Below are positions 22,310-30,359 of a stretch of DNA of 42,585 nucleotides, in pieces. The notes under the pieces were generated by a model. That model searched no databases. It worked only from the letters and a program-made list of their open reading frames with translations, and was not told the DNA's origin. This stretch comes from Anaerolineaceae bacterium UBA6133 (GTDB taxonomy: Bacteria; Chloroflexota; Anaerolineae; Anaerolineales; Anaerolineaceae). The position numbers and the translations under genes were made by a program. The stretch covers positions 1 through 42,585 of the forward strand of contig DIVL01000044.1 in NCBI GenBank assembly GCA_002435825.1. The letters are read 5' to 3'. Numbering within the stretch: the first letter of the stretch is position 1; each line of letters opens with the position of its first letter.

Positions 22310-24058
22310 TTATCGACCACCACCGGCGCAAGCACAGGCACAGCCAGCGCAAGCGCAGGCACAAGCGCAGGAAGAACCGCCACCGCTGCCACGGAAACCA
22401 CCGCTGCCACTACGGCTGGTGGTGACGGGGATTGGGTTGGTGCGGTTGGTGACTGAGGAGGTGAAGTCAGTTACATTGCCGATCACACCCGCAGCCATAT
22501 TGGAAGCGCCAGTCACCATTGAAGCGGCGAAGTCAGCACCAGGCAGGCTGGGCAGGTTGATGGAAGGACGACTACCGCCAGATCCGCTGTCGGATGTGAC
22601 AGGGACTGCCAGACCGCCGCTGCCACCGCTGCTCATCACAGGTTTATAGGTCGGGTCGTAACGCGGCCACCAAATCGGCACGTAAACCGGCTGCCCGGTG
22701 AAGGTGCGCTCGGTGCGGTTGTTGAATTCCTTGTCGAGCATGGTCCACTCGAGCGTGTGGTCATACTGAGCGCTCTTGACATCAGGAGTCTGGGCAGTTT
22801 CAACGGCCTGCCAAGCACGGCGGATGATGTCTTGATAGTAGTCCTTGGTCTCCTTTGAACTGAAGCCTTTCATTTTGTCCGCAACGGATTTGACCAGGTC
22901 AATCATGAGTGATTTGATCCCTGCCCGACGCTTGGTTTTGTTTTCATCCTTGAATGATTCAAGGAAAGCCTTTTCGTAAGGATACAGACCTTCTGGCAGT
23001 GTCTCGACAATATCGATCTTCAGGGGATCACGATTGAGGACGGTCACCAGTTCTTTTTTCAGCAGCCCGAAGAGAATCATGGTCAGGATCTTGTCGAGCG
23101 GTTCTTCCAGCAGAATGCCGGCTTCGACGGCGGTGAGACCGCGCTTGATGCCCTTACCTTCGATGGAAATTTTTGGAGGCAGGTACTGCATTTTGCGTTT
23201 ATCGGTTTGCTTCTTTCCCTGGATAATTACGAAAATGAAGAAGCCAATAAAAAGAAGTGGGAAGAAAGCGCACTTAATGGTGTTCCACAAACTGGAAATG
23301 AAGCTAGGCGCAGGAGAAACAGTATAGCCACCATCAGATTGTGAGGGGCTCTTGGGTATCAGCACGCCTTCAGGAACTGCAGAAGCAGGGAAAGCAGCGC
23401 CAAAAAAGTATTCGCTGTGGACGTCTGCGTTGGTGGTGTACCAGGAGTAATTGACGCGTCCATCGGTGGTCAGGGTGGCTTCAGGGTCGCCTGAGCCAGG
23501 CCAGCCTGAGGGTCGATACCATACGCCCTCCTCTGCGCCAACCGCAGGGGGGAGGATGATGGTCATGCGATATTCGGTGTTCTGAGAGCGATCGTACTGG
23601 GAATCAAAATAGTTCGGTACAAAGAAGAAATTAGCATAATCCGTGCGATCTTCGCCGTCATATGGGCTCAAAATTCCCTTGACACCATAGACCCAGGCGG
23701 TAACAACGCCGGCTTGGCCAGGCTGGATGGCATACTCACCAAGCGCCAGTTCGGCTCCCTGGACATAAGCTGAATCATTGACTTCGGGCAGTTCCATCCC
23801 GTTAATTTCTGCCTTGATGTCGGAAAGCTTGTATTGGGTGGTAGGCAATCCGAGATCAACAAAATCGATTGCATGCCCGGAAGGGTCGTTTTGAAAAGCC
23901 ATGTAGTAATACAGGGTCAGTGTGCCATCCGCTTCAAGATAGGCTTCAACTTCATAAGCGGAAAGGGAAAAGCGATAGTCCTGAGCCTGGGCTGATCCGA
24001 GCGGAATCAGCAACAGGAGGAGACTTAACAATAAGAAAACACGCTTAAGTTTATTCAT
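22310..24058 (-). CDS. DUF2207-like membrane protein with C-terminal Cys-Ala repeat tail
   Basis: The start ATG at 24058, four bases after the previous stop codon, gives 582 residues and puts a signal peptide at the N-terminus (MNKLKRVFLLLSLLLLLIPL, cleavage near AQA at 23-25). Residues 27-250 form an exported beta-rich DUF2207-type domain, then one strong membrane segment at 263-280 and a cytoplasmic region of about 300 residues that begins with KKQTDKRKMQYLPP and a helical part. The end is low-complexity Gly/Ser and then SCACACACAGCACACAGGGR (bases 22313-22372): seven cysteines alternating with alanine. DUF2207 proteins often end in poly-Gly; a Cys-Ala tail is unusual. In this topology the tail is cytoplasmic, reachable by the radical SAM enzyme encoded just downstream. 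Its modification is my inference. Confidence 0.85.
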   Translation of the reverse strand: MNKLKRVFLLLSLLLLLIPLGSAQAQDYRFSLSAYEVEAYLEADGTLTLYYYMAFQNDPSGHAIDFVDLGLPTTQYKLSDIKAEINGMELPEVNDSAYVQGAELALGEYAIQPGQAGVVTAWVYGVKGILSPYDGEDRTDYANFFFVPNYFDSQYDRSQNTEYRMTIILPPAVGAEEGVWYRPSGWPGSGDPEATLTTDGRVNYSWYTTNADVHSEYFFGAAFPASAVPEGVLIPKSPSQSDGGYTVSPAPSFISSLWNTIKCAFFPLLFIGFFIFVIIQGKKQTDKRKMQYLPPKISIEGKGIKRGLTAVEAGILLEEPLDKILTMILFGLLKKELVTVLNRDPLKIDIVETLPEGLYPYEKAFLESFKDENKTKRRAGIKSLMIDLVKSVADKMKGFSSKETKDYYQDIIRRAWQAVETAQTPDVKSAQYDHTLEWTMLDKEFNNRTERTFTGQPVYVPIWWPRYDPTYKPVMSSGGSGGLAVPVTSDSGSGGSRPSINLPSLPGADFAASMVTGASNMAAGVIGNVTDFTSSVTNRTNPIPVTTSRSGSGGFRGSGGGSSCACACACAGCACACAGGGR

Positions 24059-24062
24059 ATGC

Positions 24063-24431
24063 TTACCATTTTGGTTGTTCAGTGACCTGATAAGTCGTGC
24101 CGCAGCTATGGCACTGCACAGTGACCGCGCCATTGACAAGTTTCATATCGTCGGGAGCCAGTGGAGCGCCGCATGATTGGCACTTGATGGTATCCATCTG
24201 GACATTGCCCGGAAGATCAACGTTGTAGGTCACGTTTTGGACAGTCTGTTTGGACGCGGCTGCCAGGCGGACGCCGGCAAAAATCAGCACGAATCCCAAA
24301 ATCAGACCAATAATCCCGTAGATGATCCAGGACGGGGAACCGCCTTCGCCACCTGCTCCGAGCAGGAGCAAAAAGGAAAAAATGATAAAGATTGCCGCGA
24401 GAATGTAGGAAATAACGCTGCCAGCTTTCAT
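24063..24431 (-). CDS. Two-TM membrane protein with C-terminal zinc ribbon
   Basis: A 122-residue protein. Two membrane helices (about 5-26 and 34-56) are followed by a soluble part with two CxxC pairs, CQSCGAP and CHSCGTTY, separated by about 22 residues, a typical zinc ribbon. ATG at 24431 follows AAGGAGTTCC on the minus strand. It is the first gene of the minus-strand run toward the DUF2207 gene (four-base gap) and is divergent from rex. It may be a small partner of the DUF2207 protein in the membrane; no specific function is known. Confidence 0.75.
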   Translation of the reverse strand: MKAGSVISYILAAIFIIFSFLLLLGAGGEGGSPSWIIYGIIGLILGFVLIFAGVRLAAASKQTVQNVTYNVDLPGNVQMDTIKCQSCGAPLAPDDMKLVNGAVTVQCHSCGTTYQVTEQPKW

Positions 24432-24498
24432 AGGAACTCCTTAGATACTTGTTCTGTAATCAGCATAACACGATGCATCCGACAAAAACCTATATAAT

Positions 24499-24512
24499 AT
24501 AGTGAACACTAT
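24499..24512. promoter_or_regulatory. Palindrome between rex and the Cys-Ala-tail operon
   Basis: ATAGTG-AA-CACTAT: six-base arms around two bases, directly after a TATAAT (24493-24498) on the plus strand. It lies in the 142-base divergent promoter region and could be an operator. It does not fit the usual Rex site (TTGTGA-N6-TCACAA). Confidence 0.35.
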
Positions 24513-24573
24513 CATGATAACATCAAAGACGTATTCTGAACTCATATTATAGTAAATTATTATTAAGGGCTAT

Positions 24574-25191
24574 ATGGTAAAAACACTAATTCCAGAAGTT
24601 GTCGTTGCAAGACTACCTGTTTACATCCAGAGACTCAACCAACTGATGCGTGAAGGTCGGGAGAGCGTGTCATCACAGGAGATGGCTGAGTATTTGGACG
24701 TCACCTCTGCACAAATCCGCAAAGACCTGTCTTTCTTTGGGGGCTTTGGCAAGCAGGGCATGGGTTACAACGTGATCAATCTGCTCGAGTCCTTGAGAAG
24801 CATCCTTAACCTGGATCGCGTATGGGAAGTCGTGTTGGTTGGGGTCGGCCACCTGGGTCAGGCGTTATTAAGTTACCAGGGTTTCTCCCACAAGGGGTTT
24901 GAGATCGTGATGGCGTTTGATAATGATCCGGCTATCATTGGGCAGACCTTTGCCGGTATACAAGTGACGGATGTCAGCGAGATGCAAAACCACATTTGCC
25001 CGCGGGGCATTCCGATTGCCATCCTGACCGTGCCGGCTGCAAACGCGCAGGAAATGGCGGATCAGTTGATACGCTGTGGGGTGAAGGCGATCCTCAACTA
25101 CACGCCAGTAACGCTAAAGGTGCCTGAAGGCGTCCGGCTTGCTAATATCGACCCTGTTCTGAGTCTGCAAACCTTTACTTTTTACTTGTAA
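24574..25191 (+). CDS. rex: Redox-sensing transcriptional repressor Rex
   Basis: A 205-residue Rex protein, which leaves DNA when NADH rises relative to NAD+ and so derepresses fermentation and respiration genes. Residues 1-80 are the winged helix, with SSQEMAEYLDVTSAQIRKDLSFFGGFGKQGMGY closely following the Rex consensus (S-x-Q-I-A-K-x-L-x-V, R-K-D-L-S-x-F-G-x-F-G). The NAD(H)-binding Rossmann domain starts at VVLVGVGHLGQALL, and the C-terminal helix that swaps between subunits follows LNYTPV. ATG at 24574 follows AAGGGC. It is divergent from the zinc-ribbon gene and convergent with mreB, 9 bases away. In a fermentative anaerobe its targets would include NAD+/ferredoxin enzymes such as NfnAB. 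Confidence 0.95.
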   Translation: MVKTLIPEVVVARLPVYIQRLNQLMREGRESVSSQEMAEYLDVTSAQIRKDLSFFGGFGKQGMGYNVINLLESLRSILNLDRVWEVVLVGVGHLGQALLSYQGFSHKGFEIVMAFDNDPAIIGQTFAGIQVTDVSEMQNHICPRGIPIAILTVPAANAQEMADQLIRCGVKAILNYTPVTLKVPEGVRLANIDPVLSLQTFTFYL

Positions 25192-25200
25192 TAGGAGAAT

Positions 25201-26202
25201 CTACCGACCCTGATTGCGAAGAATAACCTCGAGAATTGAAAAACCCCTGGCTGCTCCCTCAACGGTGCAGGTTACGGGGTTTTCGACTACGTAAGCGGGG
25301 ATGCCCAACGCGACCGTGAGGTATTTGTCCAGACCTTTCAGAAGCGAGGTGCCCCCACAGAGAGCCACGCCACGATCGATGATGTCAGAGATCAATTCAG
25401 GGGGTGTTTTCTCTAGAACCCGGCGAATTGCGGCGACGATCTCCTCCAGGGGAGGCTGAAGAGCCTCGACGATTTCGTTTGTGGTGAGGCTGGCGGGTTT
25501 GGGAAGACCAGAGACCTGGTCCTGTCCCTGGATTTCCATCGTTTTTTCTTCCTGGGTGGGGGTGGCTGCGCCGATGTTGAGCTTTAGTTGTTCAGCGGTG
25601 GGTTGACCAATGATCAGACCGAATTTCTTCCGAACATAATTTATGATGGCTTCATCCAGTTTTAAGCCGGCGGTGCGGTTGCCTTCAGCGCTGACAATGC
25701 CGGTCATGGAGATTACCGCAGCCTGAGTTGTGCCGGCGCCCAGGCAGATGATCATGTTGCCAGTGGGGGTGTTGATGGGCAGGTCCACGCCAAGCGCGGC
25801 AGCCAACGGTTGAGGGATGATGTTCACCTCGCGACCGCCAGCTCCCAAGCCTGCTTCCACAACCGCGCGCTTCTCGACGCTGGTGACCCCATAGGGGGCG
25901 GAAATGAGCAAGCGGGGTTTGAAGAAAAGGGTTGGACCAGTGACTTTCTTGATCAGTTCACGCATGAAAATCTCGGTCAGTTCATATTCAGCAATGACAC
26001 CGTGTCGAAGAGGGCGAATGACCTCGATCGATTCAGGCACACGTCCCATCATGCCGAGGGCGGTAGTGCCATATTCGACCATTTTCATTTCGTTGACGAC
26101 TATTGCCACAACAGTTGGTTCTTGCTGAAGGATCTGATTGCCTTCCGCGATCTGCGTGTTGAAAGTGCCGAGGTCTATGCCTAATTCCCGAGAAAGTCCC
26201 AT
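25201..26202 (-). CDS. mreB: Rod-shape-determining protein MreB
   Basis: A 333-residue actin homologue that organises cell-wall synthesis beneath the membrane. Phosphate 1 is GIDLGTFNTQI, phosphate 2 is MIICLGAGTTQAAVISM (MreB usually has D-I-G-G-G-T-T, so the Asp is replaced here by Leu), and the adenosine motif is GVALCGGTSLLKGLD. MreB core proteins are about 335-345 residues, so it is full length, but GLG-AGT in phosphate 2 and an inserted Gln/Thr-rich stretch near 215-235 make it a divergent member. It follows ruvA by 69 bases on the same strand. Whether the cell is rod-shaped or filamentous cannot be told from one gene. Confidence 0.85.
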   Translation of the reverse strand: MGLSRELGIDLGTFNTQIAEGNQILQQEPTVVAIVVNEMKMVEYGTTALGMMGRVPESIEVIRPLRHGVIAEYELTEIFMRELIKKVTGPTLFFKPRLLISAPYGVTSVEKRAVVEAGLGAGGREVNIIPQPLAAALGVDLPINTPTGNMIICLGAGTTQAAVISMTGIVSAEGNRTAGLKLDEAIINYVRKKFGLIIGQPTAEQLKLNIGAATPTQEEKTMEIQGQDQVSGLPKPASLTTNEIVEALQPPLEEIVAAIRRVLEKTPPELISDIIDRGVALCGGTSLLKGLDKYLTVALGIPAYVVENPVTCTVEGAARGFSILEVILRNQGR

Positions 26203-26271
26203 GTTTATTCCATTTACTCAATGATCTTCAATCTTTAATTTTACCATCTCTATGGCAGGTAAAAAACAAGC

Positions 26272-26850
26272 CTAAAAATGGTCAAAAAACTGTAAGGCGA
26301 TACGAAGTTTTGCTTCAACATCATCAGGTGTGTCTTTGGGGATGGTTTGCAGCGCGGTCTGAGCCTCCACAACGCTGTATCCGAGCGAAATGAGGGCATC
26401 GACCACGGCATCATCCACATCTGTGATGCTGCGGATAGCCAGACCATCGCTGTCAGGCAGTTTTCCCTGCATCTGGATGATGATCTTCTGAGCAGTCTTC
26501 TTGCCGATGCCCGGAACGCGGCTGAAGTAGTCCGGTTTTTCGCTCAGAATGGCAGAGCGAATGTTGTCGATGGAAAGGCTTGAAAGGATTGACAACGAAA
26601 GTTTTGGACCGACGCCGCCAACCGCCAGAAATTCAAGGAACAGTTGCTTTTCTTCCATGCTGGAAAAGCCAAAGAGCGAAATATTGTCTTCACGAACAAG
26701 CATATAGGAGTAAAGGTAAAGCAAATCACCTGTTTCTGTGTCAGACAATAAAGGTTTGGGAACAAAAACTTCAAAGCCAAGACCGTTGATGTCGATGATG
26801 ACAGTTTCCTTGGTCAGCTGAATGACTTTACCGGATATTGAAGCGATCAT
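26272..26850 (-). CDS. ruvA: Holliday junction branch migration protein RuvA
   Basis: A 192-residue RuvA, which grips four-way junctions and loads the RuvB motor. The N-terminal OB fold begins MIASISGKVIQ, two helix-hairpin-helix motifs follow (LAVGGVGPKLSLSIL and VPGIGKKTAQKIII), and the C-terminal RuvB-binding domain is at about 145-192 (VDALISLGYSVVEAQTAL). Its ATG overlaps the TGA of the trmH-like gene (ATGA). ruvB is not in this window. Confidence 0.97.
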   Translation of the reverse strand: MIASISGKVIQLTKETVIIDINGLGFEVFVPKPLLSDTETGDLLYLYSYMLVREDNISLFGFSSMEEKQLFLEFLAVGGVGPKLSLSILSSLSIDNIRSAILSEKPDYFSRVPGIGKKTAQKIIIQMQGKLPDSDGLAIRSITDVDDAVVDALISLGYSVVEAQTALQTIPKDTPDDVEAKLRIALQFFDHF

Positions 26851-27656
26851 GATAGCCTCCGTTCAGGGTGGCGGTTTTGGTAGATTTGGTAGAGCATGAC
26901 CCCTGCGGCGACAGAGATGTTGAGGGAGTCACATGCCCCTTCCATTGGGATGCGCAGCATCTGGGAGCAAAGAGATACGTATTGGTCAGAGAGTCCCTGG
27001 CGCTCACTGCCAAGCAACAAAAGGACAGTAGGCGGGAAGGGTACTTCAAATGCAGAGGCAGCGGCTTTATCGGAGGTGCCAATCACCTCAAGATCCGTGC
27101 TGCGCTTTAAAAAGTCTTCTAAATCGTTGAAATCCGCGCGAAAGTGGGGTACGGTGAAGATCGATCCCATGGAGGCTTTTACTGCGGCAGGATCGTAAGG
27201 GTCAGTGGAATCATCCAGCAGGATCAAGCCGCTGACGCCGACCGCGTCGCAAGTGCGCAGGATGGTGCCGAGGTTGCCCGGGTTTTGGATCGATTCGAGG
27301 GCAACCCAAAATGAGCCATAGTAGGCGCTTGCTGAGTGGATATCTGACCAGTTTTGGGCGATGAGCGCCGCAATACCCTGGGGTTTTTCCTTGCGGGCAA
27401 GCGTGGCAAAGACCGACGGGCTCAATTCCAGGACGGGTATCTCGCGCTCGTGTGCCCGCTCTGTCAGAGAATGACCATATTCACTGATGAGCAGCTCGGG
27501 AGAGACCAGGAGTTCGTGGATTTGCGCGCTGGAATCAAAGGCCTGACCGACTGCCTTGAGCCCTTCTGCCAGGAAATTGCCGCTGGAGCGGCGCTCTTTC
27601 GCCTGGTCCAGCTTGCGCAGGGCTTTGATGTGTTCGTTGGCAGTGCTGGTAATCAT
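26847..27656 (-). CDS. TrmH/SpoU-family RNA 2'-O-methyltransferase
   Basis: A 269-residue SPOUT methyltransferase. The N-terminal substrate-binding domain begins NEHIKALRKLDQAKERRSSG and contains FLAEGLKAV. The trefoil-knot domain shows the three SpoU motifs: ALESIQNPGNLGTILRTCDA (N and R of motif 1), LLLGSERQGLS (motif 2) and IPMEGACDSLNISVAAGVML (motif 3). Members methylate ribose in 23S rRNA or tRNA; the target here is uncertain, though the layout is nearer the RlmB/TsnR-like rRNA enzymes. It lies between ruvC (4-base gap) and ruvA (ATGA overlap), an unusual insertion in the ruv cluster. Confidence 0.92.
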   Translation of the reverse strand: MITSTANEHIKALRKLDQAKERRSSGNFLAEGLKAVGQAFDSSAQIHELLVSPELLISEYGHSLTERAHEREIPVLELSPSVFATLARKEKPQGIAALIAQNWSDIHSASAYYGSFWVALESIQNPGNLGTILRTCDAVGVSGLILLDDSTDPYDPAAVKASMGSIFTVPHFRADFNDLEDFLKRSTDLEVIGTSDKAAASAFEVPFPPTVLLLLGSERQGLSDQYVSLCSQMLRIPMEGACDSLNISVAAGVMLYQIYQNRHPERRLS

Positions 27657-27660
27657 CAGA

Positions 27661-28152
27661 TTACTCCATCAATCTGCGTAAATTGAGATGGCTGGCGTGG
27701 CAGAGGGCGACAGCAAGCGCATCGGCAGCATCATCAGGCTGGGGGATTTCTCTCAGATCAAGCAGCAGTTTAACCATGCTTTGCACTTGCTTTTTATCCG
27801 CGCGACCATTCCCGGAGACGGACTGTTTGACCTCGTTAGGTGTGTATTCAGCGATTGGGAGACCGCAACGGGCAAGGCAATAAGTCGCCACGCCGCGAGC
27901 TTCACTGACTGACATCGCGGTCGTGATGTTACGCTGGAAAAAGAGCTTTTCCATGGCGGATTCCGTCGGCTGGTAGGCTTCAATCACCTCAGATAATCGA
28001 TCATAAAGAAAAATCAAACGGCTGGAGGTTGAGCTCACAGCCGTTGAATCTATGACTTCGTAGTGAACTAATTCAGGTTCATTGCGTTGATTGAGGCGAA
28101 TGAGACCGATACCCGTGCGAGTTAGACCTGGATCGATACCCAAAATCAGCAT
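27661..28152 (-). CDS. ruvC: Crossover junction endodeoxyribonuclease RuvC
   Basis: A 163-residue RuvC resolvase, cutting Holliday junctions symmetrically. The acidic tetrad is visible: D7 in LGIDPGLTRTG, E in SAMEKLFFQRN, and the C-terminal pair in PDDAADALAVALCH. ATG at 28152 lies 6 bases after the yebC stop codon; the trmH-like gene follows 4 bases after its own stop. Confidence 0.97.
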   Translation of the reverse strand: MLILGIDPGLTRTGIGLIRLNQRNEPELVHYEVIDSTAVSSTSSRLIFLYDRLSEVIEAYQPTESAMEKLFFQRNITTAMSVSEARGVATYCLARCGLPIAEYTPNEVKQSVSGNGRADKKQVQSMVKLLLDLREIPQPDDAADALAVALCHASHLNLRRLME

Positions 28153-28158
28153 TAATGC

Positions 28159-28914
28159 TTAATCTTCCTCCAACTTCTCAAAATCCTCTTCAGTGTACTT
28201 GAGGTTTGAGTAAACATTCTGAACGTCGTCACTGTCCTCAAGAGCAGAAATGACTTTAAGGACAGAAAGTGTCTGGTCAGGGTCGAGCTCAATTTCCTGT
28301 TTGGGAATCATGCGTAAACCAGCGTCTTCAGTTTTCAGACCGACATTAGCCAAGCTGTCATGAATGGCTTTGAAAGTTTCAGCAGGACCGACAATTTCGA
28401 TGTAACCATCCTCTTCGGTAACATCATCCGCACCGGCTTCAAGAGCGGCTTCAAAGGCTTTGTCGAAATTTTTTCCATCAGATTTCACGGTATAGATTGC
28501 TTTTCGGTCGAATTGCCAGCTGACTGAACCGTTGCTTGCAAGGTCTCCGCCGCCTTTGGAAAGGATGTGGCGCAGGTCTGCAACCGTGCGATTGCGATTT
28601 TCAGTAACGCATTCAATGATGGCTGACGCGCCTTTGCCGAGGTAACCCTCGTAAGTGATTTCAAGCAATTCGATGCCATCTTTGTCATCACCGGCACCTC
28701 GTTTGATAGCGCGTTCGATGCTATCTTTGGGCATGTTGCTGGCTCTTGCGCGGTCAATGGCGAGCTCAAGTGAGACGTTCATCGAAGGATCGCCTCCGCC
28801 GTTACGCGCGGCGAGCGCAATTTCGCGGGCGAGACGGGTGAACATGGCGCCTTTTTTGGCGTCTGCCGCACCCTTTTTGCGTTTGATCGTGGACCAATGG
28901 GAATGTCCTGACAT
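28159..28914 (-). CDS. yebC: YebC/PmpR-family protein
   Basis: A 251-residue member of the YebC/TACO1 family, annotated as transcriptional regulators and more recently tied to translation of difficult sequences such as proline runs. The start ATG at 28914 gives the invariant MSGHSHWSTIKRKKGAADAKKG and has AAGGAG upstream; a longer in-frame start at 29091 is rejected. Other family blocks are ARNGGGDPSMN, MPKDSIERAIKRG and YEGYGxxG-like YEGYLGKGA. It heads the run with ruvC, trmH-like and ruvA. Confidence 0.96.
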   Translation of the reverse strand: MSGHSHWSTIKRKKGAADAKKGAMFTRLAREIALAARNGGGDPSMNVSLELAIDRARASNMPKDSIERAIKRGAGDDKDGIELLEITYEGYLGKGASAIIECVTENRNRTVADLRHILSKGGGDLASNGSVSWQFDRKAIYTVKSDGKNFDKAFEAALEAGADDVTEEDGYIEIVGPAETFKAIHDSLANVGLKTEDAGLRMIPKQEIELDPDQTLSVLKVISALEDSDDVQNVYSNLKYTEEDFEKLEED

Positions 28915-29138
28915 AAAAATTCTCCTTAAATATGAGTGAAAAGCTAAGCAATTAACTATATCATGAAGTTCTGTCTTGCGGGGAGATCGGAAGGCGTGTA
29001 AATGGTAAAAATTCTTTCGAAGACGGATCCCGCTGGTCAGGCAAATGTGCCTGAAAAATTCCCCTAAATATTGCGATGCTCCTGGGATCATTGACCTGCC
29101 GGAGTAAAAGTTGCGTGCGATCGTATTTTCTGAGTGGA

Positions 29139-30359
29139 CTAGCTTTCTCCTGGAATGTTCTTTAGAATTTTTGCTTCAAGCCGAGATTTACGGTGCTTCA
29201 GTGAATCCGTCAGCGGGGTGTCAGAGCAAATGGAGATTGCCTGGTCCGTGCAAACCATTGCTTTTTCATAGTCACGCAGCTGGTGTTCAAAATATTTTGC
29301 CAGCTCAATCAAAGCCTCCAAAGAGCCTGCAGACGCGGCTTCCTGCCAGAGCACGCTCGCTTCTTCCAGGTTTCCCTTGCGTTTTTGGAGTCTCGCGCGC
29401 AAAAGCAGGCTTTTTTGACGATCCGAGTTTGGAAGTTGCTGGAGACGATCGGAAGCGTAAACCTGGTCAGCCAGTTGTTCACGCTCGAGGATTTCCAACA
29501 CGCGCCCAACTGAGAGCAGATCGCCAGGGTCTGTGAAACGATCGTCGGAAGGGTCCTCAAGGATAGCTGCCAGCCAGCTGAAGAGCGCTGAGAGGCTGAG
29601 CACATCAACTTCGTTGTGATAAAAAATGCCTGGCATATGGGTGGCATCGCCTGTGAAGAGGTATTCGCGGTAAAAGTCCGGGACCAGGTAGCCGGGGATG
29701 TCGGCCTGTTCGCGCTGAAATCCGAGTACATGGGTTTCGATATTGCCGAGATTACACTGACCCAGGCGGGATTTCCAGATGCGGCGGGTGAAGTGCAGCA
29801 GGTCAAAGTGCGCGATAGCGGTGAATGGGTTTGAGAGGCGCTGCATGATGTAGCGCGTATTGATAATCGGCAGGTCAAACGATTTACCGTTATAAGTGAC
29901 AATACCCTCCACGCCCTCAACAAATTCAGATAAGGCTGCCAGCTGAGCGATTTCCTCGGCAGGGTTGCGGACGAAGAACTGTTCCACCACAAATTGATTC
30001 TTTATGAAGCGACCAGCGCCAATCATGAAGGGCATGGTCCCCGTCCCGCCGGAAAGTCCTGTGGTCTCGGTATCCAGAAAGATCAACGATTCGAGATCAG
30101 GGGTGAAAGGCGCTTTAGCCCACTGCGCCAGCCAATCATGAGGAGTGAGAGGTTTGAGGGGCAGGTGACCATGCTGGTGATTCTCAGGGTACGAGTGGTT
30201 GAGGGAAAAAATCTCGCCGAATATCGTGCTCAAATTACGACCAGGCACAAGCTTTTCCAGTTGCTGCACCTTGCCGGAATTTGCCTGCAGAGGCTGCGAG
30301 ATGCCCAGTTGAACGCCAAGACGTTTTAACCTTTCGGAGAGATTGTTCCAATCACTCAT
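29139..30359 (-). CDS. mrfB: MrfB (YprB)-like DEDD exonuclease with TPR tail
   Basis: A 406-residue protein with a ribonuclease H-like 3'-5' exonuclease domain at about 88-280: D96 and E98 in FLDTETTGLSGGTG, YNGKSFDLP (D162), and a last D in HNEVDVLSLS. The C-terminal ~120 residues are TPR-like helices. In Bacillus subtilis, MrfA (helicase) and MrfB (nuclease) act together in a nucleotide-excision route for mitomycin adducts. Here the gene overlaps the end of the helicase gene by 8 bases, which preserves that pairing and suggests a DNA-damage repair role. Confidence 0.9.
   Translation of the reverse strand: MSDWNNLSERLKRLGVQLGISQPLQANSGKVQQLEKLVPGRNLSTIFGEIFSLNHSYPENHQHGHLPLKPLTPHDWLAQWAKAPFTPDLESLIFLDTETTGLSGGTGTMPFMIGAGRFIKNQFVVEQFFVRNPAEEIAQLAALSEFVEGVEGIVTYNGKSFDLPIINTRYIMQRLSNPFTAIAHFDLLHFTRRIWKSRLGQCNLGNIETHVLGFQREQADIPGYLVPDFYREYLFTGDATHMPGIFYHNEVDVLSLSALFSWLAAILEDPSDDRFTDPGDLLSVGRVLEILEREQLADQVYASDRLQQLPNSDRQKSLLLRARLQKRKGNLEEASVLWQEAASAGSLEALIELAKYFEHQLRDYEKAMVCTDQAISICSDTPLTDSLKHRKSRLEAKILKNIPGES

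Noticed and set aside
24499..24512. Rex operator
   Set aside because: The ATAGTG-AA-CACTAT palindrome has the wrong half-site and spacing for TTGTGA-N6-TCACAA, so it is listed only as a palindrome.
29042..29075. Terminator-like hairpin CAGGCA-AATG-TGCCTG upstream of yebC
   Set aside because: The A/T run lies on the wrong side for either strand to form a terminator.
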